From Streptococcus oralis (lineage in GTDB: Bacteria; Bacillota; Bacilli; Lactobacillales; Streptococcaceae), in the NCBI RefSeq assembly GCF_016127915.1, contig NZ_CP066059.1, positions 62,001 to 126,000 of the forward strand: DNA of 64,000 nt. Reading direction: 5' to 3'. The first letter of the stretch is position 1, and every line of letters starts with the position of its first letter. Shown in pieces: positions 35,380 to 46,277 of this stretch. Under the pieces are notes generated by a model. It did no database searches. It saw only the letters and a list, made by a program, of their open reading frames with translations, and was not told where the DNA came from. Both the position numbers and the translations under genes were made by a program.

Positions 35380-36189
35380 ATGAGTGAAAAAGGCTTTAAA
35401 TACAGTATCTTAGCGTCAGGTTCCAGTGGAAATTCCTTTTATCTGGAAACCCCAAAAAAGAAAATCCTAATAGATGCGGGCTTGTCTGGTAAGAAAATTA
35501 CAAGTCTGCTAGCTGAAATCAATCGCAAACCTGAAGATCTGGATGCGATTCTGATTACGCATGAGCACTCAGACCATATCCATGGGGTCGGTGTCTTGGC
35601 TCGCAAATATGGTATGGATCTTTACGCCAATGAAAAGACTTGGCAGGCTATGGAAAATAGCAGGTATCTTGGCAAGGTTGATTCTTCGCAAAAGCATATC
35701 TTTGAAATGGGTAAAACCAAAACCTTTGGCGATATCGATATTGAGAGTTTTGGTGTCAGCCATGATGCAGTTGCACCCCAGTTTTACCGATTTATGAAAG
35801 ACGACAAGAGTTTTGTCGTGTTGACCGATACAGGCTATGTAAGTGACCGTATGGCTGGAATAGTCGAAAATGCGGATGGCTATCTTATTGAGTCAAACCA
35901 TGATGTAGAGATTTTGCGAGCAGGATCTTATGCATGGCGACTCAAACAGCGAATTCTATCGGATCTCGGTCACCTTTCTAACGAGGATGGTGCTGAGGCC
36001 ATGATTCGTGCAATGGGAAATCGGACTAAGAAAATCTATCTTGGGCATTTATCCAAGGAGAACAATATCAAGGAGCTGGCTCATATGACTATGGTAAACC
36101 AGCTAGCGCAAGCTGATCTGGGAGTCGGAGTAGACTTTAAGGTTTATGATACCTCACCAGATACTGCAACACCATTAACAGATATATAA
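35380..36189 (+). CDS. vicX: MBL-fold metallo-hydrolase VicX (WalJ/YycJ)
   Basis: A 269-residue metallo-beta-lactamase-fold protein encoded one base after vicK. The metal motif HEHSDH is at 61-66, with further ligands in DTGY near 149 and the histidine in YLGHLSKEN near 225. It is thought to act as a 5' exonuclease or in DNA processing and to modulate Vic signalling; the exact role is unproven. It ends the vicRKX operon. Confidence 0.95.
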   Translation: MSEKGFKYSILASGSSGNSFYLETPKKKILIDAGLSGKKITSLLAEINRKPEDLDAILITHEHSDHIHGVGVLARKYGMDLYANEKTWQAMENSRYLGKVDSSQKHIFEMGKTKTFGDIDIESFGVSHDAVAPQFYRFMKDDKSFVVLTDTGYVSDRMAGIVENADGYLIESNHDVEILRAGSYAWRLKQRILSDLGHLSNEDGAEAMIRAMGNRTKKIYLGHLSKENNIKELAHMTMVNQLAQADLGVGVDFKVYDTSPDTATPLTDI

Positions 36190-36214
36190 AAAGAAGGCGG
36201 GTGCCTTCTTTTTT
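36188..36214. terminator. Bidirectional terminator between vicX and the thioredoxin-like gene
   Basis: AAAAAGAAGGC (36188-36198), loop GGGT, GCCTTCTTTTT (36203-36213), with A and T runs on both sides suiting termination in both directions. Confidence 0.85.
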
Positions 36215-36223
36215 ATATATCTT

Positions 36224-36571
36224 TTACAATCCTGCAAATTCTTTGATTTCTTGTGCTGACATGGAAGAGTCGCAACGGACCTTGATTTGGCCATCTGCAA
36301 TGTGAACAAATCCTGGTACGGTTGGAATTCCATAGCGTGAACGGAATTCTTGTAACTCATTGAGTTGACTTGGTTCTTCACTGTTGATGAAGTAGATGTG
36401 GGCTTTGGTTTCATCTACGACACCTGCCAATGTGCCTGCAAATTTACGGCAGTAAGGGCAAGTTTTACGGCCAATAAAGAAGGTTGCTGTTTCTTTATTA
36501 TCGAGTGTTTCTTGTGCACGCGCAACTGTAGTGACTTCAAGGTCTTTGATGTTTTCTAAAAATTGTTCCAT
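36224..36571 (-). CDS. bta: Thioredoxin-like protein, bacteriocin transport accessory (Bta) family
   Basis: A 115-residue thioredoxin-fold protein with the redox motif C38-P-Y-C41 (KTCPYCRKF) and a cis-proline region GIPTVPGFVHI near 85. It has no signal peptide or membrane anchor, so it acts in the cytosol or leaves by another route. The family is named for association with bacteriocin export, but no bacteriocin genes occur nearby; here it precedes pgm in gene order on the minus strand, with a terminator between. A general thiol-redox role is the safer reading. Confidence 0.85.
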   Translation of the reverse strand: MEQFLENIKDLEVTTVARAQETLDNKETATFFIGRKTCPYCRKFAGTLAGVVDETKAHIYFINSEEPSQLNELQEFRSRYGIPTVPGFVHIADGQIKVRCDSSMSAQEIKEFAGL

Positions 36572-36641
36572 GAGATTACCTCGCTTTCATTGATAAGTCT
36601 AGTATGCCATAAAGTTTCTAAAAATGCTTAGATTTGATACG

Positions 36642-36674
36642 AAAAAAAGATGAGATTGGTTGGTCTCATCTTTT
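36642..36674 (-). terminator. Terminator after pgm
   Basis: On the minus strand AAAAGATGAGA (36674-36664) pairs with TCTCATCTTTT (36655-36645), followed by a run of T at 36648-36642. Confidence 0.85.
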
Positions 36675-36682
36675 ATAATTTC

Positions 36683-38401
36683 TTATTTAACAAAAGCATT
36701 GATTTCTGCTTCGATGTTGGCAATCTTAGCTTGTGAATCTTCATTACTTTCACCCACAACGGCAATGTAGAATTTGATTTTTGGTTCAGTACCAGAAGGG
36801 CGAACAGCAATCCATGAACCGTCAGCAAGTGTATATTTCAATACATCACTTGGAGGAGTTGTCAAGTTTGTAACAGTACCATCAGCAGCAGTAGCAGTTT
36901 GAGCCTTGAAGTCTTCTACGACAGTGATAGCTGTTGCGTTCCATTCTTTTGGAGCATTGTTACGGAACTTAGCCATGATTTCCTTGATTTGTTCTGCACC
37001 ATCAACACCAGAAAGGGTCACAGAGATGGTCTTTTCAGCGTAGTATCCGTATTCTTTGTAGATTTCTTCGATACCGTCTGCAAGTGTCAAACCACGTGAA
37101 CGGTAGTAGGCAGCAAGTTCAGCAACGACAAGAACAGCTTGGATAGCGTCTTTATCACGCACGAACGGTTTGATCAAGTAACCGAAGCTTTCTTCAAATC
37201 CCATCATGTAGGTGTGGTTGTGCTTTTCTTCGAATTCTTGAATCTTTTCAGCGATAAATTTGAAACCAGTCAAGACGTTGAACATAGTTGCGCCGTAGCT
37301 CTCAGCAATCTTCGTTACCAAGTCAGTTGATACGATTGATTTGCAGAGGGCTGCATTTTCAGGAAGAGTTCCAGCGTTTTTGTGGGCTTCCAAGATGTAT
37401 TTAGCCATGATAGCACCGATTTGGTTACCTGAGAGGTTGAGGTAGCTGCCATCTTTTTGAAGAACTTCAACACCAACACGGTCAGCGTCAGGGTCAGTCG
37501 CGACAAGAACGTCTGCACCAACTTGACGACCAAGTTCTTCAGCAAGGGCAAAGGCTGCCTGGCTTTCTGGGTTTGGAGACTTAACAGTTGAGAAGTCAGG
37601 GTCAGCTGTTGCTTGCGCTTCAACGACTTGAACTGAGTCAAATCCTGCTTGGGCAAGAGCACGACGAGCCAACATTTCACCCGTACCATGAAGTGGTGTG
37701 TAGACAATCTTCATGTCTTTACCGAATTCTTCAATCAATGTTGGGTTGATGTTTACGTCCTTAACTTCTTTAAGATATTCAACATCGACAGCTTCGCCAA
37801 TGACTTCAATCAAACCAGAAGCTTTTTCTGCTTCGACATCAGCAACTTCCACAGCGAATGGATTTTCGATTGCACGAATGTAAGTTGTCAAAGCATCTGC
37901 ATCATGTGGAGGCATTTGTCCACCGTCTTCTCCATAAACCTTGTAACCGTTAAATGGAGCAGGGTTATGGCTAGCAGTAATCATGATACCTGCAAAACAG
38001 TTGAGGTGACGAACAGCGAATGAGAGTTCTGGAGTTGGACGGAGGCTTTCAAATACGTAAGATTTGATACCGTGTTTAGCAAGAACTGCCGCAGATTCAA
38101 AGGCAAACTCAGGTGAGAAGTGACGGCTATCGTAGGCAATTGCCACACCACGTTCTTTTTCATTTCTACCTTTTGATTCAATCAAACGAGCCAAACCTTC
38201 GGTAGCTTGACGAACAACGTAGATGTTGATGCGGTTTGTACCAGCACCGATCAAACCACGCATACCAGCAGTACCAAATTCAAGATTGGTATAAAAGGCA
38301 TCTTCCTTCGTTTTTTCGTCCATATTTTCCAAATCTTGGCGAAGGTAGTCTGGAAGGTCAGCAAAATCGACCCATTTTTGATAATTTTCTTGGTAAGTCA
38401 T
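36683..38401 (-). CDS. pgm: Phosphoglucomutase / phosphomannomutase-type (alpha-D-phosphohexomutase)
   Basis: A 572-residue mutase interconverting glucose-6-phosphate and glucose-1-phosphate. The phosphoserine is S144 in TASHNPAPFNGYK, the metal loop is ATDPDADRVG near 290, the sugar-binding GFEESFGYL near 380 and the phosphate-binding SGTEPKIKFY near 536. Glucose-1-phosphate feeds GlgC/GlgD (glycogen), capsule and teichoic-acid sugars. ATG at 38401 follows AAAGGAG by nine bases; an upstream in-frame ATG at 38458 lies within the promoter region and is rejected. Confidence 0.96.
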   Translation of the reverse strand: MTYQENYQKWVDFADLPDYLRQDLENMDEKTKEDAFYTNLEFGTAGMRGLIGAGTNRINIYVVRQATEGLARLIESKGRNEKERGVAIAYDSRHFSPEFAFESAAVLAKHGIKSYVFESLRPTPELSFAVRHLNCFAGIMITASHNPAPFNGYKVYGEDGGQMPPHDADALTTYIRAIENPFAVEVADVEAEKASGLIEVIGEAVDVEYLKEVKDVNINPTLIEEFGKDMKIVYTPLHGTGEMLARRALAQAGFDSVQVVEAQATADPDFSTVKSPNPESQAAFALAEELGRQVGADVLVATDPDADRVGVEVLQKDGSYLNLSGNQIGAIMAKYILEAHKNAGTLPENAALCKSIVSTDLVTKIAESYGATMFNVLTGFKFIAEKIQEFEEKHNHTYMMGFEESFGYLIKPFVRDKDAIQAVLVVAELAAYYRSRGLTLADGIEEIYKEYGYYAEKTISVTLSGVDGAEQIKEIMAKFRNNAPKEWNATAITVVEDFKAQTATAADGTVTNLTTPPSDVLKYTLADGSWIAVRPSGTEPKIKFYIAVVGESNEDSQAKIANIEAEINAFVK

Positions 38402-38425
38402 AGAGTGTCTCCTTTGTTTATTTGC

Positions 38426-38440
38426 TTTAATCGCTTTCAT
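38426..38440. promoter_or_regulatory. Putative cre (CcpA) site at pgm
   Basis: On the minus strand ATGAAAGCGATTAAA matches WTGNAANCGNWNNCW at all but one defined base. It begins at the last base of the -10 and covers the predicted transcription start, a position that would cause repression. Confidence 0.45.
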
Positions 38441-38467
38441 TATATCACGATTTGACATTTTAGTAAA
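38439..38467 (-). promoter_or_regulatory. Promoter of pgm
   Basis: On the minus strand, TTTACT (38462-38467), 17 bases, TATAAT (38439-38444) with TGA before it. Confidence 0.7.
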
Positions 38468-38750
38468 ACGTTAGCATAACTTAAAATGTAGGAAATTAAT
38501 TTTTGCACTTTAGCGGGAAAATGGTGGGGACTGTGCTTACTTATACTAAGTTAGGGATGAAAATTAATTATTAGATACTTTATAACATGAAAGTTTATAA
38601 TTCATTTTGTAGGTTTGTTGAAGAAAAAAATCAAAAATATTGTTATATTCTATTCTTTTTATAAAGAATCCTTTAATGTCTCAAACGAACATATAGAAAA
38701 ATTTAATGTAAAACTCTATAAATTTAAGATATTTTGAAAATATCTGGTTT
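38468..38750. other. AT-rich gene-free stretch between pgm and the lipoprotein gene
   Basis: About 280 bases, very rich in A and T, with no credible coding frame on either strand. Apart from the flanking divergent promoters I see no repeat, RNA gene or hairpin of note. Confidence 0.6.
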
Positions 38751-38755
38751 CTGTT

Positions 38756-38783
38756 TTGATTTTTATTCTGCGTATGGTAAAAT
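38756..38783 (+). promoter_or_regulatory. Promoter of the DUF5105 lipoprotein gene
   Basis: TTGATT (38756-38761), 16 bases, TAAAAT (38778-38783) with an extended TGG. An AAAGGAG ribosome site and ATG follow. Confidence 0.65.
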
Positions 38784-38811
38784 ATAGTAAATCATTAAAG
38801 GAGAATCCATT

Positions 38812-39966
38812 ATGAAAAAAATTCTTAAGCATTCTGCTTTGCTTTTGTCAGCTTTAGCACTTGTTGCCTGTGGAGCTCAAAAAAAAGCAAGCGACAATGG
38901 TACTGCCTCGAACTCAAACTTTGAAGTTTCTGTGAAAGATGGTATGTTTGTATTGCCTAAAGATGAAGATTCATCTTCAAGCTACCTTGCACTTCAAGTC
39001 GAAATCAAGAACAATCGTGATAAACAGTTTAGTTTTACTAGCCAAGATATTACGCTTTATAATGAAAAAGATGAAAAATTACAACCAATTCAAATCTACG
39101 AAAGCGACAGTAAAACCAAGTTTATGTCATATGGAGACAGTCTTTCTAAAGGAAAGAGCGTTGCTGGTTATGTAGTGTATGAAGTCGATAAGAATGCTAA
39201 GTATGAACTTCACTTCGCACCTAGCTTTTATGATGACATCAAAGAAAATTCTAAAAAGAATAACGATGTAGCTATTAAGGTTGATCCAAGTCAATATGAA
39301 GACAATATTGATGAAGCAAAAGATGTAATGAAAAAATATGTCGATGCTGTTTACCTCAATGGGGAAAGTTCTGGTGGTGGAACGAACCTAAGTGCTACTG
39401 ATAATAAGTCGCAAGTTGTTGCGCTTGCTGATGATAAAAAGTCTTCTGATGACAGCGCTGAGTTCACAAACGATGCGAAAGCTGATAAAGAAGAGTTTAT
39501 CAAGAAATTTACAGAGTCATTCGGAAAAGGCTTCTATAACTACAAACCGTCTGATTCAGAACTTAGAACATTTGCAGATGCCTACATCAAAGCAAATGCT
39601 AAGAGAGCAAAAGTTGATTACAAGGTGAAGACATATTTGCCAGATTATGCTGTTGTATATGTTAGACCAGAAACAATTGACTTGGATAATTTGAATGTTC
39701 ATGAATTGAGCCGTAAATTCTACGAAGAAAACAAAGGTAAATATAGCAACTACTCAGAAGCTATGAAAGCTGGTGAGAAGTACATTTTAGAAAATGCACC
39801 AAGTCAATTTGATTCAACTCCTCTAGATACAAGCGATAACATGAAAAAAGAGGGTTATGAAATTAAAATGGCTAAGAAAGATGGTAAATGGACCATCGAT
39901 ACCTCTTCTAAAAACTACGACTTAAAAGATATGGCTCGCACATTCCGTGGAGGCATTGGATACTAA
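38812..39966 (+). CDS. DUF5105-type lipoprotein
   Basis: A 384-residue surface lipoprotein. The type II signal peptide ends in LVAC with lipidated C20. Residues about 35-145 form a beta-rich DUF4352-like domain (SYLALQVEIKNNRDKQFSF). A Ser/Asp/Lys-rich linker follows (about 180-225), then an alpha/beta C-terminal region (about 225-384) ending GKWTIDTSSKNYDLKDMARTFRGG. I assign it to the streptococcal DUF5105 group from recall. Ligand and role are unknown. It is monocistronic, with its own promoter and terminator. Confidence 0.8.
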   Translation: MKKILKHSALLLSALALVACGAQKKASDNGTASNSNFEVSVKDGMFVLPKDEDSSSSYLALQVEIKNNRDKQFSFTSQDITLYNEKDEKLQPIQIYESDSKTKFMSYGDSLSKGKSVAGYVVYEVDKNAKYELHFAPSFYDDIKENSKKNNDVAIKVDPSQYEDNIDEAKDVMKKYVDAVYLNGESSGGGTNLSATDNKSQVVALADDKKSSDDSAEFTNDAKADKEEFIKKFTESFGKGFYNYKPSDSELRTFADAYIKANAKRAKVDYKVKTYLPDYAVVYVRPETIDLDNLNVHELSRKFYEENKGKYSNYSEAMKAGEKYILENAPSQFDSTPLDTSDNMKKEGYEIKMAKKDGKWTIDTSSKNYDLKDMARTFRGGIGY

Positions 39967-39970
39967 GATG

Positions 39971-40003
39971 AAAGGTTCGAGTTTTTGACTCGAACTTTTT
40001 TTG
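39971..40003 (+). terminator. Terminator of the lipoprotein gene
   Basis: GTTCGAGT (39975-39982) pairs with ACTCGAAC (39988-39995), followed by a run of seven T. Confidence 0.85.
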
Positions 40004-40009
40004 TTGCAA

Positions 40010-40038
40010 TTGTGCAAAAGAGAAAAAGATAGTAAAAT
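40010..40038 (+). promoter_or_regulatory. Promoter of the ABC-F gene, predicted leaderless
   Basis: TTGTGC (40010-40015), 17 bases, TAAAAT (40033-40038). Seven bases after the -10 is the A of the ATG at 40045, and no ribosome site is present. Confidence 0.6.
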
Positions 40039-40044
40039 AGATGT

Positions 40045-41946
40045 ATGATTATTTTACAAGCTAATAAAATTGAACGCTCTTTTGCAGGCGAGGTTCTCTT
40101 TGATAATATCAATCTGCAGGTTGATGAGCGAGACCGGATTGCCTTAGTTGGAAAAAATGGTGCAGGTAAGTCTACTCTTTTGAAGATTTTGGTTGGAGAA
40201 GAGGAGCCAACTAGTGGAGAAATTAATAAGAAAAAAGATATTTCTCTGTCTTACCTAGCCCAAGATAGCCGTTTTGAGTCTGAAAATACTATCTATGATG
40301 AGATGCTTCATGTCTTTGATGACTTGCGTCGGACAGAGACACAACTGCGTCAGATGGAATTAGAGATGGGTGAAAAATCTGGTGAAGATTTGGATAAATT
40401 GATGGCAGATTATGATCGTTTATCAGAGAATTTTCGCCAAGCAGGTGGCTTTACCTACGAAGCTGATATCCGCGCTATCTTGAATGGTTTCAAGTTTGAC
40501 GAGTCTATGTGGCAGATGAAAATTGTCGAGCTTTCGGGTGGTCAAAATACTCGTCTGGCACTGGCTAAAATGCTCCTTGAAAAGCCCAATCTCTTGGTCT
40601 TGGACGAGCCTACCAACCACTTGGATATCGAAACCATCGCCTGGCTAGAGAATTACTTGGTAAACTATAGTGGCGCCCTCATTATTGTTAGTCACGACCG
40701 TTACTTCTTGGACAAGGTTGCAACGATTACTCTGGATTTGACTAAGCATTCCTTGGATCGCTATGTGGGGAATTACTCTCGTTTTGTGGAGCTGAAGGAG
40801 CAAAAACTAGCTACTGAGGCAAAAAACTATGAAAAGCAGCAGAAGGAAATCGCTGCTCTGGAAGACTTTGTCAATCGCAATCTAGTTCGTGCTTCGACGA
40901 CCAAACGTGCCCAATCTCGACGTAAACAACTGGAAAAAATGGAGCGTTTGGACAAGCCTGAAGCTGGTAAGAAAGCAGCCGACATGACCTTCCAGTCGGA
41001 AAAAACGTCAGGTAATGTTGTCCTGACTGTTGAAAATGCGGCTATTGGCTATGATGGGGAAATATTGTCAGAGCCTATCAATCTGGATCTTCGTAAGATG
41101 AATGCTGTCGCTATCGTTGGTCCAAATGGTATTGGGAAATCAACCTTTATCAAGTCTATCGTTGATCAGATTCCTTTTATCAAGGGAGAAAAATGCTTTG
41201 GCGCTAATGTTGAGGTTGGCTACTATGACCAAACCCAAAGCAAGCTGACAGCGAGTAATACTGTACTGGATGAACTCTGGAATGATTTTAAACTGACACC
41301 AGAAGTTGAAATTCGTAACCGCCTTGGTGCCTTCCTTTTCTCTGGTGATGATGTTAAAAAATCAGTTGGAATGCTCTCTGGTGGCGAACGAGCTCGTTTG
41401 TTGCTTGCCAAGCTTTCAATGGAAAACAATAACTTCTTGATTTTGGACGAGCCAACCAACCACTTGGATATTGATAGCAAGGAAGTGTTGGAAAATGCCT
41501 TGATTGACTTTGATGGAACCTTGCTTTTTGTCAGCCACGACCGTTACTTTATCAATCGTGTCGCTACCCATGTTCTAGAATTGTCTGAAAATGGTTCGAC
41601 CCTCTATCTAGGAGATTATGACTACTATGTTGAAAAGAAAGCAGAAGTAGAAATGGCTCAGGCTGAGGAAGATTTAACTAGCAATCAAGCCAAAGAAGCA
41701 AGTCCAGTTAATGACTACCAAGCTCAGAAAGAAAGTCAGAAAGAAGCCCGTAAGCTCATGCGACAAATCGAGAACTTGGAGGGTGAAATCGAAGAGCTAG
41801 AAAGTCAAAGTCAAGCCATTTCTGAACAAATGCTGGAAACCAACGATGCAGGTAAACTCATGGAATTGCAGGCTGAACTGGACAAAATCACTCATCGTCA
41901 GGAAGAGGCTATGCTTGAGTGGGAAGAATTATCGGAGCAGGTGTAA
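40045..41946 (+). CDS. ABC-F family ATPase (YdiF/Uup-like)
   Basis: A 633-residue soluble protein with two ABC domains and no membrane segments. Domain 1 has Walker A GKNGAGKSTLLK near 36 and signature LSGGQNTRLALAK near 160. The ABC-F linker (about 240-320) is rich in Arg/Lys. Domain 2 has GPNGIGKSTF near 355 and LSGGERARLLLAK near 445. A C-terminal coiled coil spans about 550-633. ABC-F proteins act on ribosomes (translation factors or antibiotic protection) rather than transport. Its housekeeping look favours the YdiF type. Confidence 0.92.
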   Translation: MIILQANKIERSFAGEVLFDNINLQVDERDRIALVGKNGAGKSTLLKILVGEEEPTSGEINKKKDISLSYLAQDSRFESENTIYDEMLHVFDDLRRTETQLRQMELEMGEKSGEDLDKLMADYDRLSENFRQAGGFTYEADIRAILNGFKFDESMWQMKIVELSGGQNTRLALAKMLLEKPNLLVLDEPTNHLDIETIAWLENYLVNYSGALIIVSHDRYFLDKVATITLDLTKHSLDRYVGNYSRFVELKEQKLATEAKNYEKQQKEIAALEDFVNRNLVRASTTKRAQSRRKQLEKMERLDKPEAGKKAADMTFQSEKTSGNVVLTVENAAIGYDGEILSEPINLDLRKMNAVAIVGPNGIGKSTFIKSIVDQIPFIKGEKCFGANVEVGYYDQTQSKLTASNTVLDELWNDFKLTPEVEIRNRLGAFLFSGDDVKKSVGMLSGGERARLLLAKLSMENNNFLILDEPTNHLDIDSKEVLENALIDFDGTLLFVSHDRYFINRVATHVLELSENGSTLYLGDYDYYVEKKAEVEMAQAEEDLTSNQAKEASPVNDYQAQKESQKEARKLMRQIENLEGEIEELESQSQAISEQMLETNDAGKLMELQAELDKITHRQEEAMLEWEELSEQV

Positions 41947-41949
41947 GAA

Positions 41950-42813
41950 ATGGAACATCTTGGAAAGGTATTTCGTGAATTTCGAACAAGTGGGAAATAC
42001 TCCTTGAAAGAGGCGGCAGGTGAATCATGTTCAACCTCTCAGTTATCTCGCTTCGAGCTTGGGGAGTCTGATCTAGCAGTTTCTCGTTTCTTTGAGATTT
42101 TGGACAATATTCATGTGACTATTGAAAATTTCATGGACAAGGCTAGAGATTTTCAAAATCATGAACATGTTGCCTTGATGGCACAGATTATTCCGCTTTA
42201 CTACTCAAATGATATTGCAGGTTTTCAAAAGCTTCAAAAGGAACAGCTTGAGAAAGCAAAGAGTTCGACCAATCCCCTCTATTTTGAGTTGAATTGGATT
42301 CTGCTACAAGGACTGATTTGTCAAAGAGATGCTCGTTACAGTATGGAACAGAGTGATTTGGATAAGGTGGCGGATTATCTTTTTCAAACAGAAGAATGGA
42401 CTATGTATGAGTTGATTCTTTTCGGGAATCTCTATACTTTCTACAATGTGAACTATGTGACTCGGATTGGCAGAGAAGTCATGGAGCGAGAAGACTACTA
42501 CAAAGAAATTGGTCGGCATCGAAAACTTGTTTTGATTTTAGCTCTTAACTGTTACCAGCATTGTTTGGAAAATCGGTCCTTTGCGGATGCGGACTATTTT
42601 GAGGGCTATGTGGAGAAGTTGATTGGAAATGGTATCAAGCTTTATGAGCGCAATATTTTCCATTATCTCAAAGGTTTTGCCCTCTATCAGAGAGACTTGA
42701 AAGAAGATGGTTGTAGTCAGATGCGGGAAGCTATGCATATTTTTGATGTGCTTGGACTTCCAGAGCAAGTGGCTTACTATCAGGAACATTATGAAAAATT
42801 TGTAAATGCTTAA
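41950..42813 (+). CDS. Rgg/GadR/MutR family transcriptional regulator
   Basis: A 287-residue regulator with an N-terminal XRE-type helix-turn-helix (about 5-62, KEAAGESCSTSQLSRFELGESDL) and a long all-helical C-terminal repeat domain typical of Rgg proteins, which often bind short peptides. It starts 3 bases after the ABC-F gene and is probably in its transcript. No short hydrophobic peptide gene is visible beside it. The MFS gene downstream has its own promoter and is a candidate target. Confidence 0.88.
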   Translation: MEHLGKVFREFRTSGKYSLKEAAGESCSTSQLSRFELGESDLAVSRFFEILDNIHVTIENFMDKARDFQNHEHVALMAQIIPLYYSNDIAGFQKLQKEQLEKAKSSTNPLYFELNWILLQGLICQRDARYSMEQSDLDKVADYLFQTEEWTMYELILFGNLYTFYNVNYVTRIGREVMEREDYYKEIGRHRKLVLILALNCYQHCLENRSFADADYFEGYVEKLIGNGIKLYERNIFHYLKGFALYQRDLKEDGCSQMREAMHIFDVLGLPEQVAYYQEHYEKFVNA

Positions 42814-42855
42814 ATTTCCCAAATAAGGGAAATTTAAAGAGACTCCTTTCAGTTT

Positions 42856-42864
42856 TGATACAAT
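42856..42864 (+). promoter_or_regulatory. Extended -10 promoter of the MFS gene
   Basis: TGATACAAT at 42856-42864, followed 29 bases later by the MFS ATG. A perfect inverted repeat (AAATTTCCC / GGGAAATTT, 42812-42835) sits 20 bases upstream of this element. Confidence 0.5.
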
Positions 42865-42893
42865 AGTTTCAAAATTTGAGAGGAGTTTTTTAT

Positions 42894-44072
42894 ATGAATC
42901 GACATGCAATCCAGTTGATTAGTCGTGGGGCTATTAATAAAATAGGAAATATGCTCTATGATTATGGAAACAGTGTGTGGTTGGCATCAATGGGAACGAT
43001 AGGACAGACTGTTCTTGGTATTTATCAAATTTCTGAGTTGGTTACATCGATTCTAGTCAATCCCTTTGGTGGAGTGATTTCAGACCGCTTTTCACGTCGC
43101 AAAATTTTGATGACAACAGACTTGATTTGCGGTATTCTCTGTTTAGCTATTTCGTTTATCAGAAATGACAGCTTGATGATTGCTGCTCTGATCTTCGCAA
43201 ATATTGTTCAGGCGATTGCCTTTGCATTTTCTCGTACGGCCAACAAAGCCATTATAACTGAGGTTGTAGAGAAAGACGAGATTGTGACCTATAATGCTCG
43301 CTTAGAGCTCGTTTTGCAGGTTGTAGGTGTCAGCTCCCCGGTACTTTCTTTCATCGTTTTACAATTTGCCAGTCTTCATATGACACTTGTTTTAGATGCC
43401 ATTAGCTTTTTCATCGCATTTACCTTAGTAGCTTTTCTTCCCAAAAAAGAGACTCAGGAACAAGAGAAAAAGACTTTCAGCTGGAAAAATATTTTTGCTG
43501 ATATGAAGGAAGGGATTCGCTATATTTGGCGGCAGCAAGAGATCTTTTTCCTTTTGTTAGTAGCTTCCAGTGTTAATTTCTTTTTTGCAGCTTTTGAATT
43601 TCTCCTCCCTTTTTCAAATCGGCTATACGGGGTAGAAGGAGCTTATGCAAGTATTTTGACTATGGGCGCTATTGGTTCGATTATCGGAGCTCTTCTAGCT
43701 AGCAAAATAAAGGCAGGTGTTTATAATCTTTTGATTCTATTGGCCTTGACTGGAGTTGGAGTTTTTATGATGGGGTTACCACTGCCAACTTTTCTCTCCT
43801 TTTCTGGAAATTTAGTTTGTGAACTGTTTATGACGATTTTTAATATTCACTTTTTTACTCAGGTGCAAACCAAGGTTGAGGGGGAATACTTGGGAAGAGT
43901 CCTAAGTACAATTTTTACTTTAGCCATCCTATTTATGCCGATTGCAAAAGGCTTTATGACGGTGCTACCAAGTGTTCATCTTTCTTCTTTTCTGATAATT
44001 GGAAGTGGGGTTGTCATCCTGTCTTGTTTATCCCTGATTTATGTGCGAAGCCATTTTGAAAAAGAGTTATAA
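42894..44072 (+). CDS. MFS transporter (MFS_3, macrolide-efflux/EntS-like)
   Basis: A 392-residue major facilitator with about twelve hydrophobic segments. The cytoplasmic loop 2-3 motif GGVISDRFSRRKILMTTD lies at about 54-71, and loop 8-9 is basic. It resembles the MefE-type efflux group, but the substrate is unknown. The ATG at 42894 follows GAGAGGAG by eight bases; an upstream TTG at 42876 precedes that site and is unlikely. A G/C-rich hairpin at 44115-44140 follows, but its T tract is poor. Confidence 0.85.
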   Translation: MNRHAIQLISRGAINKIGNMLYDYGNSVWLASMGTIGQTVLGIYQISELVTSILVNPFGGVISDRFSRRKILMTTDLICGILCLAISFIRNDSLMIAALIFANIVQAIAFAFSRTANKAIITEVVEKDEIVTYNARLELVLQVVGVSSPVLSFIVLQFASLHMTLVLDAISFFIAFTLVAFLPKKETQEQEKKTFSWKNIFADMKEGIRYIWRQQEIFFLLLVASSVNFFFAAFEFLLPFSNRLYGVEGAYASILTMGAIGSIIGALLASKIKAGVYNLLILLALTGVGVFMMGLPLPTFLSFSGNLVCELFMTIFNIHFFTQVQTKVEGEYLGRVLSTIFTLAILFMPIAKGFMTVLPSVHLSSFLIIGSGVVILSCLSLIYVRSHFEKEL

Positions 44073-44126
44073 TTTCACTATCTTTAGAAAATATTTCAAT
44101 ACCAACCATTTTTCAGCCCTTCTCTA

Positions 44127-46121
<1,995 letters not shown>

Positions 46122-46277
46122 AGAATAGTTGAAAACTAGATGTTAGATAGTCTGGAACTATCTTTCCTGATGTGTTTTTATATCTATTAATGCTATTCTC
46201 TATTGTGCTGAATTTCCCGCTAAATTTTTCAGCATGACTTAAAAAAATAAAATTGAAATTAGGAATTAGGAAAAGAA

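Noticed and set aside
36224..36571. Bacteriocin locus suggested by the Bta-type gene
   Set aside because: No precursor peptide, immunity or bacteriocin exporter genes lie nearby; the family name alone does not show a bacteriocin function.
38459..38811. Small RNA or small gene in the AT-rich gap between pgm and the lipoprotein gene
   Set aside because: No terminator hairpin, no ribosome site with a credible frame, and only the two flanking promoters could be supported.
42812..42835. Perfect inverted repeat AAATTTCCC / GGGAAATTT after rgg, as a terminator
   Set aside because: No T tract follows on the plus strand. It may be an operator for the MFS promoter instead, but one copy is not enough to say.
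41950..44072. Rgg plus MFS as a peptide quorum-sensing system
   Set aside because: No short hydrophobic peptide gene is visible next to rgg: only 3 bases precede it and 80 bases follow, without a suitable frame.
46225..46253. pulA promoter TTTTTC-17-TAAAAT
   Set aside because: The -35 is too poor and there is no TG extension; the real promoter of pulA remains unidentified.
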